Below are positions 1 to 9,966 of a stretch of DNA of 64,000 nucleotides, in pieces (positions within the stretch are counted from its first letter, which is position 1; every line of letters starts with the position of its first letter). Origin of the DNA: Turnera subulata (lineage: Eukaryota > Streptophyta > Magnoliopsida > Malpighiales > Passifloraceae); the NCBI GenBank assembly GCA_028386065.3, contig JAKUCV010000453.1:1-64000 (forward strand). The letters run 5' to 3'. The translations under genes were made by a program, and so were the position numbers. The notes under the pieces are model-generated. The model saw only the letters and a program-made list of their open reading frames with translations, was not told the origin of the DNA and ran no database searches.

Positions 1-240
1 CTTCTCTTATTCACTCTTATTGTGAATGAATGGGATGATTTGAAGTGCAAATGAGAAACCTATTTATAGGCACTCCGCAGGGACCAAATTGCAAGATTTT
101 ATAACTATAGGGACCAACTTGCAAAGCTCCACTAACTGCTCCATTTGCACCAGCTCCAACACTTCCACAACCACTGCACCACCTTCTGCAACCACTGCAC
201 TTTGCGTGTTCAAAAAAAAAAATTTCATGTCTTTTCACTA
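1..240 (-). other. possible end of a copia-type LTR running off the left edge
   Basis: Read on the minus strand, a TATA-like CTATAAATAGG lies at about 61-71. It is followed by a short T/A-rich leader that runs to the window edge, and is preceded by text of the kind often seen in plant LTR U3 regions. The cysteine-rich 73-codon open frame here (17-238) has no recognisable domain and I do not call it a gene. This is inference from promoter-like layout only; no LTR partner lies inside the window. Confidence 0.2.
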
Positions 241-2258
241 CCCACTAATACTGTAAGGAAAGAGTAAGGATTATCTGGACCCAATTTGACCCAATGTGCG
301 CGTGAGTACGGGTTTGTGGTTTACCTTATTTGTTGGACCCGCTTTATAATATCCTAAATTTCATAATTCTGTCAATTTTTTTTTAATTAATTGCGTGAAG
401 CACTTCATGTGTTATTTCAGAAACCTCTTATGTGTGTATGTGGAGAAATATTGAAAAACAATTAATGGATTTGAATTTAATAATGATATGCCTCTTCTCT
501 CTCTCTCTCTCTTTTGATCGAGTCAGATCTCATTTTAAAATTTAGGATCTGGGTTAGGAGTGGGTTTATCCTATAGGATCCGGCCCAATTGCAGTTGCCA
601 TCCTTATCACTCACTAAGTTGCACCATTCAGTCTGTAATTTGTGCAAATATATGCTCCCAAGCATTTTCCTTGTTGGAATGTCAAGGCGTGGTCGTTAGT
701 ATTAAACTGGTAAGCCTTAAAGAAAACTCATATCTGAGATTTGATCTTGGAAAACTTTGCTAGATCTGTTGTAAGAAACAGAAGATTTTTTTTTTTTGTC
801 TCTACTAATGGACACGTACGAGCAAATTCCTCTTGTTCATAGAAAAGCTATATGAGAGGTACAAGTGGGAAAAAGAGTAGCCATGGTTTAGCGCATACCA
901 GCTCACCATGTTCTCACCTTATTATACCACATCCATTCTCTGCTGATATGGTTCATTCTTTCGACTAGAAATACAGGTAAAGATGCTATTCTAGTATTCA
1001 GGATGGGCCCTCCAGTACATGGAACCGCTAACAGTAAAAATAGAACAATTCTCCTCCGTTCTACTTCTATATATCATCTAGACATGTGCTAGCATTTCAA
1101 AACACGATTCAATATGGTATTAATGGTATATATCGCTCTTAAATATGTTTTATAGAATTTGGATGGTAGTAATTTCACCCGTTATGCCATGTTCATTTCT
1201 CACATCGTGCACATAAATTATCCGTAGACACAAAACCACATAAGAATAAGATGTCGTAATCTGGTTGGTAGAATGCAAAGAAGTGAAACTAGATATTTAA
1301 CAAATTCCACACACGATCTTAACTGCCTCATTAGAAAGATGGTGCCGTAGTGATGATATTGGAACTTTAGGGAGCCTTCATCGAGAAAAAAAGAAAGATG
1401 AGAGAGGAAAAGGGCAGGCAAATGTTATTGAGCTGCACGAAGCTGAAAAGTATATCGTTAATTAAAGAGAAATAAGCTTCCACGTAAGTGTTTTAGGATT
1501 TGTAATACTATATAGCCAATTGCCGGTTATTTTGCAAAGTTGAATTGACTGAGGAGAGTTTTCTCCATGTAATATTGCTCGTGAGCAATGATTTTGTTCG
1601 TAAAGAGGCTGGCTACATATATGCGTGATTCATGTGGAGAAAAAAGGGCAGTGATAATATGGTTCAGTGAATACCAGCTCACCATGTGCTTACACTAGCT
1701 AGAACTTATACCATAGCCTTTGTCACTCCTGGTATGGTTTTATTCTTTAGATTAGAGAGATAGGAGATAAAAGATTCTGTTGTTCTTGATGGGTCACGCC
1801 AGTGCATGTAAGGCCTCATTAGTCGAAATAGAACAACACTTTTCTGGTATTGTTTTGCTCGATGCGCTTAAAATTCAAAACATAATCCAATCGGAAAAGA
1901 TTTTGGGATTTGATTCTTCCATTATTCACCATGTCCCATTAAGTGGAGAAATTTTTTCATCCACATAAAGCATATGGGAAAAGGTTCTTTAAAAATCTGG
2001 CTATCGGTCCCCATCTCTGTGACCAATTGATATTTGTCTGTGTAGCTAAGGGTATTGTTTTTCTGTTTATGAAAACACAAAACTTGAAAGTTGTGTTAAA
2101 AACAAAAAAAAAAAACCAAAAACAAAGCCAATAGGTAAATTTACATTGCATTTACGATCTAGCAATGTACAAAACACCCATATCGCTTTGGTAGTATATA
2201 TAAAAGTGAAGAAAACAAACAAAAAACAGAAACTACTTGTATATGCATATAACCCCGG
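241..2258. other. intergenic, with an old diverged direct duplication
   Basis: No convincing gene. A CT microsatellite lies at about 492-511. Two stretches, about 830-1120 and 1600-1905, are diverged direct copies about 785 bp apart. Both contain the anchor ATACCAGCTCACCATGT and, further on, matching AATAGAACAA and TTCAAAACA blocks in the same order. Many indels separate them, so the duplication is old. No coding potential is shared. Confidence 0.5.
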
Positions 2259-3008
2259 TTACTCTAACAAATAAGAGTTCTCCTCATCTTTGCGGAACTG
2301 CTTCTGCCTTGCAATAAAAGCCTCAATTGTGCACCTGAATTCCTCGTTGCTCATTTTGTCTTCTGGGTATGTTTTCTTTACCAATAATCCCTCACCGGAA
2401 CCACTACCTTTCTTGCTTATCTCCGTCGCCGTCCGCCTCAGGCAAGATTTATTACACTTGGGTCGACTCAGATTCTCAGACTGGCTTCTTTCATAGCTCT
2501 TTTTCTCCAAAGCAACACAGGCATCCAAATTCTCAGATTGGCTCATTTCACAGGTCGGGTTTGTCTCTAAAGCAACGCAGGAATCCTGATCAGTAGTGAC
2601 TTTAAACCCCACTTGTGTGCTCTCTTTCTGCGAGTAGGCAACTTCATATCGTTGACCCTTTTCACTCTTTTCAACAAACTCTTCATAAAGATCGGTCCTT
2701 GAATTCTTCACACCAGAGTCTTGACCCGAGAACTGACCCGACTTTGCAAAGAGAGTGATGACTATGACGTTACCGATCACAAACACGAACCGAGGGCTTA
2801 CAAGGGTGACTGTTAAGTCCTTGAAGTAGTCGCTAGAGTTCTTGACAGCAACCGGGAGTTGGATTGTAAACCTAGAGATCAAGGCCAGGACAAGGCATAT
2901 CTCTACTAATCTGAACATGTTTGCTATCTTCTGCAGCTGGCGATGCTTCTTCAGTGCATTTGCCTTCTCGACTTTGATGTTGCTTACGTTGAAGGAATCC
3001 ATTTGCAT
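2259..3008 (-). CDS. DUF4408/DUF761 domain membrane protein
   Basis: Single-exon gene for a 249-residue protein of unknown biochemical role. The N-terminal third has the DUF4408 layout: a basic segment (about 12-30, rich in K/R), a hydrophobic segment at about 33-52, then a second hydrophobic segment at about 70-90 after an SPRF motif, so probably two membrane spans. The middle (about 95-205) is polar and low in structure, rich in S, E, K and scattered C, with a repeated ESTQVG/SQSENL-like text. The last 30 residues (about 218-247, with NEEFRCTIEAFIARQKQFR) match the DUF761 C-terminal box of plant proteins. The start is the first ATG after a plausible leader; a second ATG two codons later has a better context (CAAATGG). 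A TATA box lies about 360 bp upstream. The domain pair is known in plants, mostly uncharacterised; function is not inferable from sequence. Confidence 0.85.
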   Translation of the reverse strand: MQMDSFNVSNIKVEKANALKKHRQLQKIANMFRLVEICLVLALISRFTIQLPVAVKNSSDYFKDLTVTLVSPRFVFVIGNVIVITLFAKSGQFSGQDSGVKNSRTDLYEEFVEKSEKGQRYEVAYSQKESTQVGFKVTTDQDSCVALETNPTCEMSQSENLDACVALEKKSYERSQSENLSRPKCNKSCLRRTATEISKKGSGSGEGLLVKKTYPEDKMSNEEFRCTIEAFIARQKQFRKDEENSYLLE

Positions 3009-3364
3009 GTGGAAATCTTGAGATCGAATTCAGTGGATTTTTTTTTGCAGTGAGAGGTTATGGAGATTTTGGGTTTCTCACTCGAAAGAGGAGTGGTATA
3101 CCAGCAAAGCCTTAGTTGCAGCCATTGCTCTGCGTAGAGGAAGGATGGAAACTACCATTAGTGAAGGTTTTCTGCTGTCGTGGAGCATGGAAATAAAAGA
3201 GAGATAAACAAATGGGAAAAAAAAAAAAAAGAAAGAGAGACAGAACAAACAGGGGAAGAAACAGAGTGAGCTCTGTTTTCTTTTTTTCTTTCTGTTTACC
3301 TCTTTAGTTTGTCAAGAAGAAAATACTGATATTCTTCTTGGAACCGTTAAGTCACGCACTAAGA

Positions 3365-3374
3365 CTATTTATAG
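3365..3374 (-). promoter_or_regulatory. TATA box of the DUF4408/DUF761 gene
   Basis: CTATAAATAG on the minus strand, about 360 bp upstream of the ATG. It is followed by a purine-rich leader with GA and A runs (about 3190-3300), as is common in plant 5' leaders. Confidence 0.6.
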
Positions 3375-6300
3375 ATCGTTGGAATATGCCCTGCATTTTT
3401 CCTTTTTCTTTATGTCCCATCCCTTCTTGTTTATCTATTTTTTTCTTTTATTGACGGACTGTTTTTTATTTTCTCTGGGAAAGGTATTATATTCTATGCC
3501 TTTTGCTTTTATAGTTGCCAATGTGCAAGTTGTGGCATTTCCATTGCATTATTGCCCCTTCTTTAACTAGCCTTGTTCCCACCACTCTATAAGCTCATTT
3601 TTTTTTTGGTCAGACACTCTATAAGCTCATTAACGAAGAATTAGGTAATGCTTATTTATTTATACCAGCAGTGAAAGTGAGATTTTCTAGTCTCTTCTGT
3701 CATTGTGGAATGATCAACTGATGCTTCATCCATTAATCATGTTTCCTTCTTTTAGAGAGTTGGGTTATAATGATGTATCCAAATCCCAAAGTACCTAGGC
3801 TTTTCTTATTTAGCTTTTAGGTTTTCTTAAATATCAGTTGCAAATCTGCATAAGTTTCTTCTTTTAACTAGTGGGTTGCAATTATTTATCCAAAGTGCCC
3901 ATGCTTTTGCTCATTTTAGCTTTTAGGTTTGCTGAAACATCACTTGCAAATCAGTGGTTGCAAACCTTGTATATCATTTTTTTTTGTATCCAAAAAAAAT
4001 TGAGACAAGAAAATAAATTTAATAAAATAATTGTTACCATGGAAAAGAAACAAGAGAAAACATTCATGATTGTGGAGAAGTATGGTAGAGTTCTAGAATT
4101 CTAGGTTCTAGTCCTTCTTGAATGATGGTTAAACTGACTTACTGTTACTGGACTGTTAAGTGTATAAACTAAAAAGTTTGCAACATAGAAGAACTATCAC
4201 TCTCAGCCAATAGCATCACCTTCTAATATTTTCTTCCTAACTAAGCAAATGCCATGTACGCACCTACTTTCTCTTCATTTCCAATCTCTTGTGAAACTTT
4301 CACCTTTAACCGGCAATCGGTTACTCCCTGGGTTCTTCAAGACCCACCAATAATAGAGGCACACCACTCTTTATTTCTCACTTTGTGTTGCCATGTGGCG
4401 CTTTCGATATCTATGCTTCAATCTAAGGCTTCCTAGTCACCTTCTTTCTCTCAATCAAATCAAAGCAGTTTGTGTTTCTTGAAACTGTGTTGTTTGATGT
4501 GAAAACCATGGTCCATGAAAACGATTTGTGGGATTAAACTGTTTTCTACACCTTTTCTTCCCTTAAAAAGAAGACATAACCATAAGCTCTTTACTTTTGA
4601 GCATCCAATTCGTGGAGAAGACGCGCGAAATTATCCAACAATATTTGTTTTGGGAATTTGAACTTCAATTAAGGTAAGAACATAAAAAAAAAAATCAAGA
4701 CATACTAAAATATTCTCTGTTGTTGTTGCAGCAATTAGCATATTCTTCTACGTGTAAATGGTTCCAAAAGTAGTTCATAGAATACCTCTCTTTGAGAGAA
4801 ATCAAACGTGTAAGATCAATCTTTTTTATTGTTCTAGCTAGTAAAGAGCATCTTTGCTCTAAAATTAATTAAACCAAGTGTATATATACCCACTAAGATG
4901 CCTGATGATATACGCGGGATGCCCGAGAAGTGGAATCATTCTAAAATTTGCACGTACGGGTTGAAACAATTTCATATAGGAAATTGTTGTTATAGAGTGA
5001 ATAACAATAACTAAAGAAATTGACGGACTTGATTTGACTTGATTATGTGAAAATTTTCTTTGTTGTTTTGGAATTGGATTCCAGAGGAGCTGATTCACAT
5101 GGAAATTTTTATTCCCTTAACAGGGGTGACATCTTAATTATAAATTCAACCTTTTAAAATCTGTTACTAATAATAATTGCAAAAAAAAAAGTATTTACTA
5201 GAATGAGCTCCTAATATTATTTGGATGGCATGTGCATATATTTTCGACCTTTGGCCCATTGGAAACCATGTTTCTTAATGAGGACTAGGTGGAGAATTAT
5301 CCAATTTGTCCTACCCAAAAGAATGAAGTACCTATTTAGAGGGCACATAAAAATTAAAAAGGAACAAAATGGGAAACAAATCAACATATGATTAAGAAAA
5401 ACGAGGAATCAATTATGTAAAGGAAGAACCCAATCCACTTCCACTTGGCAGGCAGAAAAAAGAATAATGGAGTGGGCTTTAACCAGGGTGCAACTTTAAC
5501 TACAAAAAAATGGACCTAGATCTCTGGGCTCCATCTCCCACCATTCTTTTAGTTTATTGACAAAAGAAAGATTGTGGAAAGTGAAAGGGAGAGACCAGAC
5601 GACTCGTGTCCCAAATTCGCCTTTTTTCTGCCCCTAAAATTTTACCGGGTCGGCGAGTCCGTTACAAATTTGGGCCCTACCTCCCAAGCCGACGCGCGAG
5701 ACTGAGACTCTCTCCACTGTCGTTTTAGGTAATTTCTATTTTCTAAGATATATGGAAAAACCTTAAGAAAAAATAGAGCTCAATGAGAAAAGTAAAACCA
5801 AAATGGACTACAAATTCTTCTTTCACTCTTTTATTTTAGGGGAATGACAGCATCAAACTGATGAATACGTTCTTCGTGGAATAGCACTAGAAAGAGCAAT
5901 ATTCCTCCACTCTCTTTTAACCTGGTCTAATTTTATTTATGATATATAACATTTGAAATTTTTGTATTTTCCACCATGCGTTTATTTTTTTTGTATGCCA
6001 CTATTGGACAATTTTTTAAAAAAGGCTGGCGACGTAAACAAATGGAATATACACTTGGCAGTCCTATAAGATAATGGAAATGGATGGTGTGGAGGATCTT
6101 TCGGATTGAGACCCTCAAATCATAAAAACTTTCGTCTATTGCCTGAGTATAGCTAAAATTTTCAAAATTAACTTCTACTGGGTTCGCTTCCTCCATTTTA
6201 GGTATTAGATTTTATTTATTTATTTTTAAAATTTAAGAATCAACAGTTATTATTTTATGAATTTTTTTTTTTTTGAGCTAACCCACCCAAAATCCTCCTA

Positions 6301-7170
6301 CCTAATTAATGTAACTACTAGAGGACCTAGATGGCTAAATAAGTCTCTAGCTCAATTTGGCATCTATAATCAGTTCATACTTCATAGACAAGGACGGCAC
6401 GTGTCAACAATGCCTTTTGAGCCAAAATTATATCGAGTCTATTGCAATTGGGTCCTACTGCCTCTGCTAAACCAACGCATAAGACAAAGATTTTAGAATC
6501 TATGTTAGTTGAATTTGAAAGTATTAGCTTATTTTTAAAAGATGTCAATAAAGCAATTTTCCTTGCATTAAAAGGTTAGGGGTCTAGATAAGGCAGATTA
6601 ATTGGTTTTGGTTTAATTAATTGAATTTTTAGGATTAAATGTACTTTTCTAAATGATGGAACATCTAACTCAAAGTTGTTGCTTTATTTTATTTTTTTTT
6701 CTCCTCCTTCAAAGGAGTGGAGGCTGATTCGATAACACGGGGGCCATGATTCACTTTATATGCTTAAGCCACAAAGGCCATAAATTCCTCGGCTCGGTTA
6801 TTGGTAAGGTGACATGAGGAAATATGCCCTTGGTTTGATTATATGCCCACAGAATGACACAAATCCTACACGATGGATCAGATTATCGACTTGGATTCCA
6901 CTTGGATCTATTCCTTGATTTTATTTCTTTTAGCCATGATTATTAAATTGTGTTAAAAAAAATTAGGGGAAACAAAAGCAGATGTACAGAATAAAGGGAA
7001 ACAAAGAATAATTATACACAACTAGAACCCAGAAAACAAATAGTGGCTTTGAGCTCGGCCCAAAATGGTCGTTAGCAAGGCTGAAATATGACTAGGATAG
7101 GGTAGTCCACTATTGTGCTTTTTTGGGCTTATGTCTATAAACCCAAGTGAAAATCGAAAAATTAATGGGG
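3375..7170. other. intergenic, AT-rich, no gene seen
   Basis: Only short, non-conserved open frames in low-complexity DNA. I find no intact domain, no repeats with clean target duplications and no further tRNA. The stretch 6257-6496 is open for 79 codons but has no recognisable motif. Confidence 0.5.
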
Positions 7171-7177
7171 AAAAAAA
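7171..7177 (-). terminator. Pol III oligo-T terminator of tRNA-Tyr
   Basis: A run of seven T on the minus strand directly after the discriminator base of the tRNA-Tyr gene. Confidence 0.85.
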
Positions 7178-7265
7178 TCCGACCTGCCGGATTCGAACCA
7201 GCGACCTAAGGATATCTGTCTTCAACAACTACAGTCCTCCGCTCTACCAACTGAGCTAAGGTCGG
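7178..7265 (-). tRNA. tRNA-Tyr (anticodon GUA) with a 15-nt intron
   Basis: Nuclear tyrosine tRNA gene, 88 nt including discriminator A (7178). The acceptor stem is CCGACCT paired with AGGTCGG, the D arm holds AGCTCAGTTGGTAGAGC, and the T arm holds GGTTCGAATCC (B box). The anticodon loop reads CUGUAGA once a 15-nt intron after position 37 (7214-7228) is removed. The anticodon stem (GAGGA with UCCUU) then closes properly and the mature tRNA is 73 nt. Tyr tRNAs are one of the two elongator classes that regularly carry introns in plants. Seven Ts immediately downstream on the minus strand (7171-7177) are a Pol III terminator. Confidence 0.97.
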
Positions 7266-7440
7266 TTTGATATTTGTTGCTATTCTATGATTAACAAATA
7301 TCGAACCTTGACGATACATACAGCCAACATGGGAAAAAAACTATGATGGGATTGATGGATAATTGGAAGGTTTAACAGGGTGAAGACCACATTATTTTAT
7401 AATGGCCTTTGCTAAAAAATAAAAAGAGGGTTGCCATTGA

Positions 7441-8188
7441 GAGGCTGACCCTTGAAAAGTAGTGGAATACGATCAACTATAGCTAATAGATAAGCTTTCT
7501 CTATATAGCAGAGGAGATGTGGACAATTTAATTTGAAGGTATAGCTAATAAGAGAACAAATCATAATAATTTATATATCTCAGTTATCTCACCGGAGGGT
7601 GATGTTGTAACGGAATCACCCCACTGAGAGGCTGACCCTTGAAAAGTAGTGGAATACGATCAACTATAGCTAATAGACAAGCTTTCTCTATATAGCAGAG
7701 GAGATGGGGACAATTTGGATTGAAGGTATAGCTAATAAGAGAACAAATCATAATAATTTATATATCTCAGTTATCTCACCGGAGGGTGATGTTGTAACGG
7801 AATCACCCCACTGAGAGGCTGACCCTTGAAAAGTAGTGGAATACGATCAACTATAGCTAATAGACAAGCTTTCTCTATATAGCAGAAGAGATGGGGACAA
7901 TTTGAATTGAAGGTATAGCTAATAAGAGAACAAATCATAATAATTTATATATCTCAGTTATCTCACCGGAGGGTGATGTTGAAACGGAATCACCCCACTG
8001 AGAGGCTGACCCTTGAAAAGTAGTGGAATATGATCAGTTATAGCTAATAGACAAGCTTTCTCTATATAGCAGAGGAGATGGGGACAATTTGAATTGAAGG
8101 TATAACTAATAAGAGAACAAATCATAATAATTTATATATCTCAGTTATCTCACTGGAGGGTGATGAGGAAACGGAATCACCCTGTCAT
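7441..8188. repeat. 187-bp tandem repeat, four copies
   Basis: Four head-to-tail copies begin at 7441, 7628, 7815 and 8002, each with GAGGCTGACC, so the period is exactly 187 bp. Copies differ by only a few substitutions; copy 1 and copy 4 differ most at their outer edges. Each unit contains AAGCTTTCTCTATATAGCAG and ends with an imperfect hairpin GGTGAT...ATCACC. No open frame runs through the unit. The array ends about 800 bp upstream of the TATA box of the first defensin gene. Confidence 0.95.
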
Positions 8189-8984
8189 TAAAATTTGTAA
8201 GAAACCAGCATATATCTTTATGGTATAGACAACTACAAACCGTGACATGACTTCCCAAAATTGTATTGTCTCATTTTTCTGCAGCCTTCATACATATGTA
8301 ACAGATGCAAACTAATTGAAACTGTTAGTATGATATATCCACCCTATTATTTCTGTTTGATAAGCATCAACCAAAAAAAGCAAACTCATTAACTTAATGG
8401 GTTGTTATCACATTACCACTCAATCATAATCCAAATCCATATTTTATTTCTGTCGGCGGGCATTCTTGCTGACACGGGGCTATAACTTTTTCACCAATCT
8501 CAATTAAATGTCACACAAACCATGCGAGCTCGATATTGGAGTTACTATTGGCCGAAATTTTGACATTATTGCCTGAAACTTTGTGTGATTTTTGTTCTTA
8601 GTGACGGCCCAACACCCAGAGTCTACAATGTACTCTTGCGATTTTAAAATGATGTAGTGGGTTCCCCAAAAATGGATGTGGATTTGAATATTGGTAAGTA
8701 CTCGAAGAGATGCAGTGTCTGAAATCATAACAATCAATTAAAAATGGTATTATAATATAAAAAAAAGTTAAAGATAGTATTACAGTATAAAGAATTATCA
8801 GCATGTCAAACATCTTTTCACTTTTTCTCTCTATTAAAAATTCTAAAGAAAAATGTAATATTTATCACCAGAAGGCACTTACCCCCAATTGCAGCATGGG
8901 AAATCTTTTTCATTAGCATGATTTACATATATTCTGCAGGATTTCACCTACCGCGTGAGAGTATAGCGACAAAATTTGTATCAC
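8189..8984. other. intergenic / upstream region of defensin gene 1
   Basis: AT-rich DNA with no recognisable gene, lying between the 187-bp array and the defensin TATA box. It probably contains the defensin promoter, but I see no motif I can name with confidence. Confidence 0.4.
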
Positions 8985-8992
8985 TATAAATA
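8985..8992 (+). promoter_or_regulatory. TATA box of defensin gene 1
   Basis: TATAAATA, 74 bp upstream of the defensin ATG at 9066, leaving a leader of about 45 nt. Confidence 0.75.
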
Positions 8993-9065
8993 GATACCAT
9001 CGTTCTTCATAATTCTCATCAAGAAACCAAAAGCTCAAAGAAAGTAGCAACTACTCCAACTTACA

Positions 9066-9664
9066 ATGGCCAAGTCTGTCATAAACTTCACTACTGCCTG
9101 TGCTCTTCTTTTTGCCTTCTTTATTGTCCTTGCTTCGTTTGGTGAGTAGCTATAGCCGGATAATGTCTAATTATTAGTTTAGTTTGTGTAATCTAGTATC
9201 ATGCAAACCCGCAAATATCAGCATTTCCTCCTGGCTATAAACCAATACGTGCATGCAAATATATGACACGCAATATATACTATATAGATCTGTGTTTATA
9301 TCGCATACGGCACATTCAATAATATGGATATATAGTTTCTGCGACATTATGACAATTATATGCCTACCGTTTCAACGTGGGTATAACTCTTTCTGTTCCT
9401 AGCTATAGCTAGTGCTGCAAATTGAGAAGCAAAGCTTCCAACAAATACCCTCTATTTGATTAATTAATGACATTCTTTAATTACGTCGCAGAAATGCAAA
9501 TGGCTGAAGCAAGGCTATGCCAGAAGCGTAGCAAGACATGGTCAGGCTTTTGTGGTAGCTCGTCAAACTGTAACAGACAGTGCAAGGACTGGGAGGACGC
9601 TAAGAACGGAGCTTGCCACTGGGAATTCCCTGGTTTTGCTTGCTTCTGCTACTTCGAGTGCTAG
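9066..9664 (+). CDS. plant defensin (gene 1)
   Basis: Secreted antimicrobial-type plant defensin, 82 residues. Exons 9066-9141 and 9492-9664, with a 350-bp GT-AG intron. The intron falls in a Glu codon near the end of the signal peptide, the standard defensin intron position. Residues 1-32 are a hydrophobic signal peptide ending AEA; the mature chain starts RLC and is about 50 residues. It has the eight defensin cysteines, the CxxxC helix signature (CNRQC) and the gamma-core GAC...CFC. The sequence after RLC ([12 protein letters not shown]) is typical of the class without a C-terminal acidic propeptide. Such peptides usually act in the apoplast on fungal membranes; the target of this one is not inferable. 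It is paralogous to the gene at 22548-23144. A 300-bp gap separates its stop from a solo LTR. Confidence 0.95.
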
Positions 9665-9685
9665 TCGTCTGCCTGCCATCCACTC

Positions 9686-9691
9686 AATAAA
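9686..9691 (+). promoter_or_regulatory. polyadenylation signal of defensin gene 1
   Basis: AATAAA 22 nt after the defensin stop codon. A T/G-rich stretch follows. The short 3' UTR fits a small secreted peptide gene. Confidence 0.5.
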
Positions 9692-9966
9692 ATCTGTGTC
9701 AAAATATTATGTGTGTATGTGTGTGCTACTTATCTTTTCCCGTTGAAGTGTGCTACCGTTATATGTATCTATCTATCTATCCTCCATCGTCCTTGTAAGA
9801 ATAAAAAGGCTACGGTTGGTTACTACAACGTCTGTAGCTGAAGTTATGAATAATCCAAGCCCTTTGGACTGTAATATTTGCATTGCTTGAGAATGTATCT
9901 TAAGCTTTTGCTAAGAAATTTGAAATCGCTACTAAAATATATATGAGGCCTTATTCTCTTTGTTGC

